DNA from: Rhyzopertha dominica
Lineage: Eukaryota > Arthropoda > Insecta > Coleoptera > Bostrichidae
Direction of reading: 5' to 3'
Assembly (NCBI GenBank): GCA_025024175.1
Contig: QCXZ01000041.1
Coordinates: 51,889,786 to 51,953,785 of the forward strand
DNA length: 64,000 bases
A program made the position numbers and the translations under genes. How positions within the stretch are numbered: position 1 is the first letter of the stretch; every line of letters begins with the position of its first letter. Shown one piece after another: positions 10,952-22,540 of the stretch. The notes beneath the pieces are model-generated. The model had not been told where the DNA came from. It saw nothing but the letters and a program-made list of their open reading frames with translations, and made no database searches.

Positions 10952-12160
10952 CTGAAAATAAGAAATAAAGTTCATGATTGCAAAACTACGTTTACTATTT
11001 TATCAATAGCATCAATTGCTTTGAATCATGGTAGCTTGTGTGGAAATTGGATCAAATGAGGGAAAAAAGAGAAGAAATATTATACAAATAACAAAGTGAA
11101 TGTGTGCAGTGTTTGTTTACATGCATATAAGGCTACAACATAGCTAAAAATGTATGATTTTGGAGAGTAAGAAAGAATTTACTGTACAATTATATTAGGA
11201 GCTTACAGCCTTAAATAAAACTATCGCATGGCATGCAGAACTTTTGATAACATTCAGCTATAAGTGTATAATATGGTGGTTATTAGCAGACATACAAAAA
11301 ACCGCTGAAACAGGTAAATAAAGATTTAAAGGGCTCTTTATCTCGCGACTTCATTTTTCATTCTTCAAATTTTTAGTAGAACTATATGCAATTTTGGTCA
11401 TTTAGACAGTTGTTACCTTAAATTTCAAACAATTCATGTTCCTTCCAACTGCAGCGCAAAAAATAGCAAATATCTCGGTTTGTATCAACAGACAAAGAGT
11501 TATTATCTGTAGATTTTTGTGAAACTGAAAGAATTCTGAATCTGCAGATGCTGAAATCTACAAATGATAGCTTTTTGTCTATCTATACTACACGAATTAT
11601 TTTGCGTTACTTCATTAACACGCTGTATATGATTAGAAGATTACATAATTAAAACATGCTCTCACTAACAGAAATTTTGGTTAACCTGCAAAAATTTTAC
11701 AGTTTTAGACCGATTAACCTGCAAACTAGATACAGCCAGTAATACTAGTACTCCACTTTAAATAAATGTGCCGCTCGTACATACCTACTTAACCAACAGG
11801 TGTATTTGCTCAAGCTCACACTCTAATTCTTTTTTTTTTAATATTCGCGTCATAGCACCTCACACAAAGAATACGTACCTGCTATAACTGCATAATCCGC
11901 TTTAAAATCATGTTTCGACAATGTTCTAGTTAAAAGCGCGACACAAAAACGGATTAAACAATAGTCACCAATAATCAATTAAATCGCATAATCAAAACAC
12001 ACACCACGTCACGCCGAAATTGTAACAAAACTAACTATGAACAGTACAACGCTCTTTGCAGCACTTTTGCCTGCATTTTAAAATCGCCGTACAGTGTCTA
12101 TTCTTACATTATAACTTTATTCGGTGCAAATATTCGTCCACCTGGTGAATTTATTGACTG

Positions 12161-12236
12161 GTTGCCATGGATACGACTGCCTTATTGAACCATTGCCATG
12201 GAGACGACTGCCTTATTGAATCGTTGCCATGGACAC
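12161..12236. promoter_or_regulatory. Three X-box repeats, unit B core
   Basis: Sites at 12161-12174 (GTTGCCATGGATAC), 12192-12205 (ATTGCCATGGAGAC) and 12223-12236 (GTTGCCATGGACAC) are exactly 31 bp apart. The middle one fits the X-box consensus fully; the outer two each miss one position. Three repeats here against two in copies 0, A and D show variation in repeat number. Confidence 0.5.
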
Positions 12237-13854
12237 GACTTGCAGAGACTTTGATAATGTGTTACTATGCGCTTTTTAACGCTGTTTAATGGTCGCGACT
12301 AGTACGTGTGTTAGGATGCGACTCCAAGTGTTTGCATTTTGTGTGTGAATTTGATAATTTTGGTGGACTGAAGGTGTGCGAAGGAGTTTGATGGCAATTC
12401 AAAAATGTGAAAAGGTAGGAATCAAATTTAGATTTTGATGTTTAGATCACTGCTTCGTATAACAGGTTTTCCTGATTTTGTTTTTTTTTAATATCTTACG
12501 GTTAATCTGATTTACTGAGTTTATTTGTAGTTTCGATATCAAAGAATTTGAAATAAATGATTGCGGTCTGTATATTCTTAGTGTTTTAAATTTTTTTCGT
12601 TTATTTTTTACTATAACGTTTATGTGGACAGGGTGAGGTTTGCTAAATGGATTTTGTTTCGTAGTATTTAATGTCTTTATGTATTGTGTAAATAGTGGAG
12701 TTATGCCATTTATTAATAGTTCAGTCTCATCATTGACGGTAATTCTTATTTTTTTTTAAATAATATTGTAATAGGGTTCGAAATGTCTGAAATTGAGCTG
12801 TGAGGTTTTTGGTTAGGGTGCTGTATCAACATTGGTATAACCATAAAGACATCGACATTTTGAGGTCATCTCAAGGTTACCAGAATTTCTAAATTTTGAG
12901 CAATTTTTCCGAAAAAACATAGAATGTTCTACGGTCTTTTAAAATATTCTACAGTGTTCTTTAGTAGTTATAAATATCACGTCTGAATGGGTAAAATAAG
13001 AGATAATTTTTTAAAGTTAAATTATGTACGAAGTAATTCATACGAATTACGTATTTAGGCTACTCTTTGCAAAATAATGAACATCCATTAATGAAAAACT
13101 GGTAAGAAATAAACATAAAGTTTTACATTTAGGTACCTGGTGAGAAACTTACATATAGGTATGTACTGTTCCACTATTTTTGGAAATATCTTCCCTGAGG
13201 GGGTGAAAATGAAAACGAAAATGAGCTCTTCATAGTTTACTAAGTAGTACCTACATTACATTCCACTTGATATCTAGCGTTTGTTTTAGAGTAATTTTTG
13301 TGTGGGCATTCAGGATTTGGTATATCCGATCTCTCATCTTTATTCTGAAGATGCTTATTAAGTGTGTCACTTGGATAGGTTTTCGTATAAGGTGGCCCTT
13401 CTACAACATCTTGCTCTTGTGATTGTCAGGTACTGTAGAAACTTGCGACATCCATTAGGTTCAATTTATTTTGAACTGGCTTTTCGATGCATAATTGTTG
13501 CGATAATCGTTCTGCAATCCTAGCTTGTTCATTATGTCATTAAGTTTTAAGTTCTATTCATTTTTGGGAGGGACGATTGAAATAGTTTGGTAATTTGGAA
13601 TCGAATATACACGGGAATGTAGTGAGCTTATTGATTCCAAAATTGGAATTAAAATCACAAATAGAGTAGACTTACCAGTTCCTAATACCAATAATTTTGA
13701 GGCTTCTAATATTTTGTAGAGATGAATTCAAACAACACAGTTTCGTAATGATTTTGCATTTTACAAGTACTAAGAATGTAACTAGATTTAAATTTTAGAT
13801 TTTCTAATTACAGGCTTACTCAGTAAAGTGTATAGTAGAATTTGAAAATATATA

Positions 13855-13892
13855 AATATAAAAAAAAATATAAATATAAATAAATACTACTG
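13855..13892. repeat. A/T low-complexity tract
   Basis: A run of short ATAAATA-type repeats and an A tract. It lies near the end of the B tail, where similarity to unit C also ends. Confidence 0.6.
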
Positions 13893-14178
13893 AAGGCTGG
13901 ATCGATTTTCATTTTTTTATGGTGGTAGTATCCTTGGACTCGTGGTATCATCTACATCTGTTTATAATCGAAAAACGTTTGCTTAACCAGAATGGAAGTT
14001 AAAATAAACGAAGGAATGCGGCAGAAATGTCAGGAATTATAGCAAGTCTAATACGAGTACACTATAGTTATAGCCTGACATCTGACCTGACCTACCTGCC
14101 TGGATAATCCACATAAGGAGCAACTAATTATAAATTAATGATTAATATTTCTAATAACAAACGACTCAATATTATAAC

Positions 14179-14367
14179 TTATTTGGCCTTTTCCAATATC
14201 GAATGATTAATATATTCAAATATGGATAAATTAGGTTCTGATAAATCGCAGTATTTTATCAAGAAGCTTATGTCCTCTGTTAACGTTTGTAGATTGTTGC
14301 CTGACCACCACCTAACGTAATGTTTTCCCAGTTTGGGAAAGTTTAAAATTGAAAAACTGCTACACAA
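14179..14367 (-). other. Unassigned ORF in B-specific segment
   Basis: A 62-codon minus-strand ORF contains KLGKHYVRWWSGNNLQTLTE and ends ...INHSILEKAK. An acceptor-like TGTAGCAG precedes the open part. Its phase does not match the 75-bp exon-like block upstream, so I do not join them. It may be an unrelated exon, a mobile-element fragment or chance. Confidence 0.2.
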
Positions 14368-15113
14368 GGAGAACAGTCACGGAGAGAATCATAAAAGATT
14401 AAAATAATAAGGAAGAATATATGTCATAAATTGCAGAAGACAAACAAGGCAATAAATAAGGAAGTTCAAAATCTTTACATAATTCCAGCCAGCAGTTTAA
14501 CCCAGACAAATGAATAATAATGCAACAACGCTTCAAACAATCTTTCTAATTCACGTTAGTTTGATCGACTAAAGTTTGGAAGCACCTAAGTTCAAGAAAA
14601 TGAATTCTATTTGCTATAAATTTTTAGCTAACTATTTCTGCAATCTGCATTATCTTCTTTAATTATGCAACGCTTTTTCAACTATCTAAATCTTAAAGTT
14701 ATTAATTATTTTATTGGTTTTAGTGGCTCTGTTTTAAATACATGGTTTGGAACGTTATTATCACGACGTTTCTCCGTGATTCTTTTATAATTTCGATTTA
14801 ATGTGGTTGTTAGTTGTTACTATTAATTTTAAATTGAATTTAATGTAAGATGGAATGCACTTATTAACATCAAGGCAAATTTTATCGTGGATATCGCGTA
14901 CATCATCAAGTTTAGTCTTGCAAAACTTCACTTACATTTCTGAATTGTAGTACATGAGTACCAAACATATGCCTCCACTAGTCCGCATGGAACGAAAACG
15001 CTCAAAAGTCAATTTCGAAAACGAAAATCGAAAAACACTCCGTATTTAATCCGCACACACGCTAATCATCGGCGATACTAACAGCACAAAAGACGCATTA
15101 AAGCCTTACTCAC

Positions 15114-15188
15114 CCACCGCAAAATGGACTGGACCTTTTTTTGCCGCTGTTTGGCCAGGTCGGGAACGCGCAAAAAGTGGTCACAGTA
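15114..15188 (-). pseudogene. Counterpart of 75-bp exon, unit B
   Basis: Same length and frame as 9133-9207, reading YCDHFLRVPDLAKQRQKKVQ then SILRW. The donor is consensus (GTGAGT at 15108-15113), but the acceptor position reads AT, so splicing here would fail if the exon is real. Confidence 0.25.
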
Positions 15189-15756
15189 ATGTAAACACGC
15201 GCGATATGGATTTTAAAGTGCAATATGTGGATTTTTAGTCAATGTGATAATATTTGTGCAGATACACATACGAGGATGACCCAAAAAGTCGTAATTCTAA
15301 ACTAGGTGAAATGTATGGTCATTTTCGCTGTTTCTGCGTTTAGATATAATATGCTTTTAGTATTTAGGATTGTTACGATGAAAAATAGTTAACTTATGAA
15401 TTAGAATTTTCATTTATTACGTAAAAAGACTTGTAGACGACAAAAAGTGCAACAAACTTTCGCATTAAGCTGGAGAATTCTAAAGTTTTTATCTAACTGA
15501 GAAATTTTCATTTATTTATTCTTTTACAGCTTTTGACCTTCTGATGGAACAAAATCAAATAATTAATTCCGATGATTAAAGCCCTAACGTATCATGGTTC
15601 GTAACAAGGAAAAGCCATTTATTTTGTGGATATACTGTTAGTTCTTTCACTAATTGCAGATCAATTTGCAGACCTTTTTAGAAACATTCAATCTCTTGCC
15701 AATGAAACTGCATACATGATTTTTAAATATCGAAGAGCTTAATTTTCTTCCATATT

Positions 15757-15975
15757 ATGGATTACAATAAAAAAGTTTACAACACTTTGGAAGACAGACT
15801 ACGTGGAAGACTGTACATTTCCTTATTTCTGTATTTAAAAATTTCTGCAGTATTGTTCAGAAGTATAAGTGAGACTAATTGGTCTACTACTAAACGACAT
15901 CTACATCTAAAGCATTCTGGTTTCAACAAAAATACTATCTTTATTAAAAAAAAAGTCCAGTCCTGGATAATTTGA
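15757..15975 (+). pseudogene. Possible BED zinc-finger remnant in unit B
   Basis: The ORF includes NWSTTKRHLHLKHSGFN, which resembles the second half of a BED-type zinc finger (the His-x(3-5)-His end, as in TTNLKRHLKLKHP). The Cys pair expected before it is not visible. Most of the segment is missing from unit A. BED fingers are common at the start of hAT transposases; no hAT catalytic domain is seen here. Confidence 0.25.
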
Positions 15976-16737
15976 ATGTTAATACAGCAATTGCCTTGGA
16001 TTCAAAGCTACAAAATCTCACAAAGCAACCTCAAAAAGCTTACTATGACGTTTACGTAATCTTCAACAAATTTGTTTGAGAAATAAGCCAAGAAGCCAAG
16101 TAGTTGGTTAAAAAATCCGCTGTATACTGTAGAAACATTAAATATTTTATGCTGATGTATCATCAGAAATAGAATAGATGGTGGTCTAGAATCTTTAAAA
16201 ATATGCCCGAATATTCTAAATCACGAACACGGAGATGTTGAAAAAATTTTGGAATATTTTAGAATCTAATGATTTGACGAATTGTATGCGATTTAAAACA
16301 TAGGAATATATTAATGGGAATTATTAACAGTAGCAAATGTTAAAAATTATTTTATATTTTTACAAGATTACTTGGGTACATTACGGATTAGTATCTCAAA
16401 TAACAAACAACTTATTACTACAATAATTTTTTTGGCATTTACATTTAACGAATCGTCAATATCTCTAAATACGAATTAATTGTATATTGGAAAACAGTCC
16501 TATGTTGTCAAAGAAAGGATTTGAGCAAGCTCACACACATAATAAAAGGTGTGTACCCAAGTTATCAAGTTTACAATTTCCTTCATATTATATTTTGCAA
16601 GTTACTCTTACTAACCAAGTTCATGCAATAGGATCAGAAAATTTATCTCTTATGGCATATGTTTGTTTCTAATTAAATCCTTAGTATTAGCCTGATTGTC
16701 CAAAAAGCAAAACTTGACACAGAAGTACTATACTCAC

Positions 16738-16815
16738 CCTATTTCGTATTTCTCCTATCCTGTCCTGTTGCTCTTCCACCATGCGTTGAGGGTTTAGTAT
16801 GCGCACGTCAAGACA
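16738..16815 (-). CDS. Candidate 78-bp coding exon, unit B
   Basis: It reads CLDVRILNPQRMVEEQQDRI then GEIRNR between an acceptor (TTATTTCTTATTTTCAG) and a donor GTGAGT (16732-16737). Compared with unit A it has changed flanks and an unchanged core, and there is no frameshift or stop. Retention of both splice sites and frame after duplication suggests coding constraint, although a recent duplication would look similar. Confidence 0.45.
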
Positions 16816-17425
16816 CTGAAAATAAGAAATAAATTTCATGATTGCAAAATTATGTTTTATCAATAGCATTAATTGCTCTGAATCATGGTAGCTCGTGTTG
16901 AAATTGTATCAAATGAGGGAAAAAAGAGCAGAAATATTAAACAAATAACAAAGTAAATGGGTGCAGCGTTTGTTTACCTGCATATAAGGCTACAACATAG
17001 CTAAAAATGTATGATATTGGAGAGTAAGAAAGAATTTACTGTACAATTATATTAGGAGCTTACAGCGTTAAATAAAACTATCGCATGGCATGCAGAAATT
17101 TTGATAACATTCAGCTATAAGTGAATAATATGGTGGTTATTATCAGAAATACAAAAAAAACCGCTGAAACAGGTAAATAAAAATTTAAAGGGATCTTTAT
17201 CTCGCGACTTCATTTTTCATTCTTCAAATTTTTAGTAGAACTATATGCAATTTTGGTCATTTCGACAGTTATTACCGTCATGTTCCTTCCAACTGCAGCG
17301 CAAAAAATAACAAAAATGTCGGTTTGTATCAACAGACAAAGAGTTATTATCTGTAGATTCCTGTGAAACTGAAAGAATTCTGAATCTGCAGATGCTGAAA
17401 TCTACAGATGATAGCCTTAGGTCTA

Positions 17426-19128
17426 CCCGCTAAACATAGTATATATCAGAAACATTTCAAATCTTCAAATGTATTGCATAAATGAAACGTTTGGGAGGTA
17501 CATTTAAGTAATGTTTCGGTAATGTGTATTTTGAGTCCATACTGATTTGCAACGTATCTGCAATGTTCGTTATTTGCGCTTGAGGAACGTTTCTACAATA
17601 TGACATAAACGTAACATTAACATAACTTTCTTGACGTATGTTACGTATAACATAGGTATGCATCACATTCAAAGATAACATTAAGGATTGAGCCCGAAAG
17701 AACAAAAAAGGATATGAAAGATCTGTCTCCAATAAGAAGCGAACCATCTATTTTTGCAAAACAGAACCACTTACTGAATATTTAGAGAAAAATGAATGTT
17801 TATCTGACTGACAAAAGATTTAACTAGACCCTGAAGTATTTTCAAATAAATATTCTTACTATTTTTGTTGAAATTATTACTAATTGTGAGGTTTACATCA
17901 CAGATTATATTTGACTTTTTACAAATTTTAGTTGTTATTATTATGTCGGATAGATCCTACTTATATCTACACGACGGCGACGTTTGCTATTGGAACATTC
18001 TTGTTGCCATAGTGCTGTGATTGGCAATGTAGCAAACAGTTGGCAGCGGCGCGGCGTGTTCTGATCGCGCAAGGAGCAGGTGCAGAAGTTCTGCAGCAGA
18101 ACACAGAGCGGAAGAGATTGACATAACCTCCTGAGCGTAAAGTGTTGTGGTTTTTGTTTTTGATCAGTTTTATTGCAGTTTAGACCATAAGAAATCAGCC
18201 TGTGGCATATAATGTAGCATGGAAGGTAAGCGTTTTTCGGATAGTACCCATATTTCATATACAGTGCTGTATCTGGTTGGCAGAAGTAGTTATAAAAATT
18301 ACTTTTGAAGGCGGTTACAGAAAATATTTCATTGTAAATTAATAGTAGTGTTTATGAACAGAAAGGAAAAACAATTATGTAAAATACAAAACTTGCATAT
18401 AATAAAAGTAAAAAATTGCTGATCTTTCTGATGCAGACTTCCAAACTGAGGTTTCCACGTGGTTTATGTCAGGCAACACCGAGATATCAGAGATCATAGT
18501 AACAGCATAAGGGAAATGGCCAATTTGTAAGTATATCTATACCACAATGTTGGTTTTACTTTTAATAATTTTTGTTTAGGTGAACAGTTTGAAGATTCTG
18601 AACTTACGAATGTAGTTTATCTGTTAAATTTAATGCAGTGTATGCCATATGGATTGCTGTTGTTTGTTTTATTTACTTCGCATCTGATGCTGTTATATTT
18701 TTGTTTGTGTATATATATGTAACTACTTTCTTATAATTTCTTATTTTACACATATTGTTTTGTCTACTTATTATGCTTAGATTATGTAAATTATTATTGT
18801 GTATGCACTTATGTAAACATATCGTTTTCTTGAAAAATAAATTGTATATTTAATTAGTAACAATTAGTATTAATAAATACCGCAAATACAGTTTCAAATA
18901 CGTTGTTGTAACGTTTAAAAAAGTACATAATGTAAACATTTCATAAATATAGGCTTTAAAATGTTTCGTAATGTTTCTTTAGTAACATTTCAGTGAAACA
19001 TTCCTGAGGTAGGACATCTTCAGAAACATAAATATTCATGAAACATTCCTGCAGCGAAATACGAAATGTTACAATATTACATTGCCTGTTTCAGATATGT
19101 TTCTGATACCGAAAATTGTTTAGTGGGT
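17426..19128. mobile_element. 1703-bp DNA transposon with TA duplication
   Basis: The element interrupts array sequence that is continuous in units A and B, so its ends can be read directly. It starts CCCGCTAAACA (17426) and ends TGTTTAGTGGG (19128), an 11-bp inverted repeat with one mismatch, flanked by TA at 17424-17425 and 19129-19130. The empty site in unit B is TA at 11580-11581. Many GAAACATT and AATGTTTC motifs lie near both ends. No transposase domain was recognised, so it is probably non-autonomous. TA duplication occurs in Tc1/mariner and in IS4EU/ISL2EU-type elements; the CCC termini argue against typical Tc1. Superfamily undecided. Confidence 0.85.
18219..18722 (+). other. Possible residual gene start inside the transposon
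   Basis: A GC-richer stretch ends with ATGGAAG and a donor GTAAGC at 18226. An acceptor TTTTTGTTTAG at 18579 is followed by a frame that, joined to the first exon, reads MEGEQFEDSELTNVVYLLNL and continues to a stop at 18720-18722, about 50 codons with a hydrophobic end. It may be the first exons left after deletion of the rest of a transposon gene. Support is only splice-site fit and an open frame. Confidence 0.25.
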
Positions 19129-19537
19129 ATCTATACTACTCGACTTATTTTGCGTTACTTCATTAACACGCTGTATATGATTAGGAGATAATGGTCTTCA
19201 TAATTAAAACTTGCCCTGACTAACAGAAATTTTGGTTAACTTGCAAAAATTTTACAGTTTTATACCGACTAACCTGCAAACTACTCGTAGATACATCCAG
19301 TAATACTGGTATTACTCCACTTTATATAAGAGTGCCTCCCACACATGCCTACTTAACCAACAGGTGTATTTTGATTCAGGCACACTCTATTTCTTTTTAA
19401 TATAGCATAGCACCTCACACAAAGAATACGTAGGTACCTGCTATAACTGCATAATCCGCTTTAAAATCATGCTTCGACAATGTTCTAGTTAAAAACGCGA
19501 CACAAAAACGGATTAAACAATAGTCACCAATAATCAA

Positions 19538-19636
19538 TTAAATCGCGTAATCAAAACACACACCACGACACGCCGAAATTGTAACAATACTAACTATGAA
19601 CAGTACAACGCTCTTTCCAGCACTTTTTGCCTGCAT
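19538..19636 (-). CDS. Conserved short ORF in array core (unit C)
   Basis: This copy starts MQAKSAGKSVVLFIVSIVTI and, because the stop codon of copies 0 and A is changed to Cys, continues SACRGVCFDYAI to a stop at 19538 (32 codons). The hydrophobic segment followed by small residues and Cys resembles a signal peptide end. The donor-like site follows (exon end 19438, then GTACCT). Coding status is uncertain. Confidence 0.25.
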   Translation of the reverse strand: MQAKSAGKSVVLFIVSIVTISACRGVCFDYAI

Positions 19637-19720
19637 TTTAAAATCGCCGTACAGTGACTATTCTTACATAATAACTTTATTCGGTGCAAATATTCGTCTA
19701 CCTGGTGAACTTATTGACTC

Positions 19721-19796
19721 GTTGCCGTGGAGACGACTGCCTTATTGAATCATTGCCATGGAGACGACTGCCTTATTGACTCGTTGCCATGGACAC
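19721..19796. promoter_or_regulatory. Three X-box repeats, unit C core
   Basis: GTTGCCGTGGAGAC (19721-19734), ATTGCCATGGAGAC (19752-19765) and GTTGCCATGGACAC (19783-19796) are 31 bp apart; the first two fit the X-box consensus. They lie 85, 116 and 147 bp upstream of the minus-strand ATG at 19636. Confidence 0.5.
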
Positions 19797-21339
19797 GACT
19801 TGCAGAGACTTTGATAATGTGTTACTATGCGCTTTTTTAACGCTGTTTAATGGTCGCGACTAGTGCGTGTGTTAGAATTGCGATTCCTAGTGTTTGCGTT
19901 TTGTGTGTGAATTTGATAATTTTGGTGGACTGAAGGTGTGCGAAGGGGTTTGGTGGCAAATCAAAGNTGTNNAAAGGTAGGAATTAAATTTAGATTTTGA
20001 TGTTTAGATCACTGCTTCGTATAACATGTTTTCCTGATTTTGTTTTTTTTTTAATATCTTACGGTTAATCTAATTTACTGAGTTATTGCTAGTTTCGATA
20101 TCAAAGAATTTGAAATAAATGATTACGGTTTATTTGTTCTTAGTGTTCTAAATTTTTTCATTTATTTTGTACTATAACGTTTATGTAGGCACGGTGAGGT
20201 TTACTAAATGGATTTTGTTTCGTAGTATTTAATGTCTTTATGTATTGTGTAAATAGTGGAGTTATGCCATTTATTAATAGTTCAGTCTCATCATTGACGG
20301 TAATTCTTATTTTTTTTTAATAATCTTGTAATAGGGTTCGAAATGTCTGAAATTGAGCTGTGAGGTTTTTGGTTAGGGTGCTGTATTAACATTGGTATAA
20401 CCATAAAGACATCGACATTTTGAGGTCATCTCATCTTACCAGAATTTCTAAATTTTGAGCAATTTTTCCGAAAAACATAGAATGTTCTACGGCCTTTTAA
20501 ATATTTTACAGTATTTTTTAGTAGTTACAGAATATTACAAAATCACGTCTGAAGGGGTGAAATAAGAGATAATTTTTTATAGTTAAATTATGTACGAAGT
20601 AATAAATATGAATTACGTATTTAGGCTATTGTTTACAATATAATGAACATATATTAATGAAAAAAATGGCAATAAACAAACATGACGTTTTACAGTTCCA
20701 CTATTTTTGGAAATATCTTCCGGGAGGGGGTGAAAGGGAATGAGAATGGGCCCTTCGTAGTACTAAATAGTACATACACATTTTTGGTTGATTGACTGAA
20801 ATACATACATTTGTGATAAAGTACATCCCATTAAATATCTAGCGTTTGTTTCAAAGTATTTTTATTTCGGGATTTGATATTTGGTATATTAGATTTCTAA
20901 CGCGGGATATTTTTACCATCCTTATTCTGAAGTACTGTAGAAACTTGCGACATCCAATAGGTTAAATTTATTATGTACGGGCTTTTCAATGCATAATTCT
21001 TTCGATAATCGTTCTGCAATCTAGCTTGTTCATTACGTCATTTTAAAGTTCTATTCTTTTTTTGGGAGGGACGATTGAATGTTTTGCTAATTTAGAATCG
21101 AATATACACGGGAATATAGTGCGATTATTTATACCATTTCCTAACCCCAATAATTTTGAGGCTTCTAATATTTTGTAGAGATGAGTTTTGCTCAAACGAG
21201 GTTATACACGGTTTCGAAATGATTTTGCGTTTTATAAGTCCTAAGCCTGTAATTAGATTTAAATTTTAGATTTTCTAATTATGTACAGGCTTACTCAGTA
21301 AAGGGTGTAATAGAATTTGAACATCGTTAGTGTTGAACA

Positions 21340-22540
21340 TTTGAGTATAGTAAATTGTTTTGTTTCTTAAATATTTTTAGATACTACTTTAGACTTTTAA
21401 AAGTATATTACGCCCACTATGGCTCTTTAATTTGTTTGAACTTTTGCAGTAAATACCTACTTCGGTTTCCTTCGATATACTATAGTTTTGAACGTATAGT
21501 AAGTAGGATATTTTATTTGCAGTTGCAACATATTGCAGAGTGTTTTCATTGTTTGAGTGAAGCTAATTTCATTGTGGATGGTATTGTAATAATAACTGAC
21601 TGAATTAATCGAGGTTTTTTAATCTGTCGGTATGTTCAACATTCGATAGTAGTTGATTTCTCTTTTTAGGTGGCAAGTTCCATTCAACATTTCTCTTTTG
21701 ATTGATTCTAGTGTTCGAATATTGTTAGGTCCAAATGAATTGCTGGTAATTTTTTGAATGGGCTATATCATAAACGAAATGACCCTTGATTTAGCAGGTA
21801 AATTTTCCGCAGGTAGTACTTTGAAATTCTTTGCTCTCGCTCGAGCTGTTTTCTGTTTAACCTTATTGTTAGAAATATAGCACTGTAGATTTATTATTGT
21901 TATATATATAATTTCAAACAGGACTTTTTGTCAAAGGTGGTTTCTGGATCTTTTGCCTTTAGTTTTCTGCCTGCATGTTTGTTGAGTTTTTTTAACTTGC
22001 CAATAAACTATATTCTTAAAGTAAAATTTGTTAAATAAGTTTCCAAAAAAAACTATAGCAGTGTGCTTAAGAATTGTGATGGTCAATAAAGACCCCTTTT
22101 AGAATATGTTCATTTCTAATATTGTACATCATAACATTGATAATAATGGTACAAGACCTTTACTAGACAATTTTTTGGGTTAAGATTAGCAAATATGTAT
22201 TGCTTCTAAAACCACTGAAAAAATTGTCAAAATATTTCTATTTTGAAGATTCGAAATTAAACAACTTCAGCATTTAACAGAATAAATTCCATTTATCAGT
22301 TAATGTTCATAACATTCTACTCCTGCAATCGGATGAAAAAAAGTTTGTTTGTCAGAAATTCTTTAGGCTTTTTTTCTTTGATACAGATTACAGGAACAAT
22401 CAAAATCAGTTTGATATTTCTTTGTCAATGTTTTATAGAGACAGAAACTTTGCAAGATAATCGAAAGTTCGCGCTAGGAGCATTTTCCTCTATGGATCCT
22501 ATCATGATCAGCGTATGTTCCTGCTTTGCATGAATAGGAC
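21340..22540. other. No recognisable gene
   Basis: AT-rich sequence after the array tail. Small ORFs at 21355-21603 and 22303-22533 are rich in Phe, Ile and Tyr, as random AT-rich frames are, and match no family I know. Confidence 0.55.

Larger units (their letters stand above)
6860..11519. repeat. Array unit A
   Basis: The unit begins with a lead-in (6860-7140; GAATTCTGAATCTGCAGATG near its start), then the core (7140-8190), a segment with coding relics (8390-8760), a GC-rich exon-like block (9030-9310), a second coding relic (9800-10090), and a 3-prime segment (10590-11519) with the 78-bp exon-like block. The same order occurs in unit B (11520-17359). Identity to B stays high over hundreds of bases in the core and in 10590-11519, which points to tandem segmental duplication rather than independent insertions. 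Confidence 0.8.
11520..17359. repeat. Array unit B
   Basis: Unit B has the lead-in (11520-11800), core (11800-12850), a tail (12850-13850) shared with unit C (20420-21340) but absent from A, a B-specific part (13850-14400), then segments matching A: 14400-14520, 14985-15400, 15760-16240 and 16440-17359. An extra piece of about 180 bp at 15824-16002 is lacking in A. The core holds three X-box repeats. The minus-strand donor is conserved (CAG then GTACGT, exon end 11879). The short ORF is broken by a one-base deletion. Confidence 0.8.

Noticed and set aside
17941..18258. 105-codon minus-strand ORF inside the nested transposon
   Set aside because: It covers the GC-richer putative 5-prime region of the element and has no domain; the plus-strand splice arrangement is a better reading.
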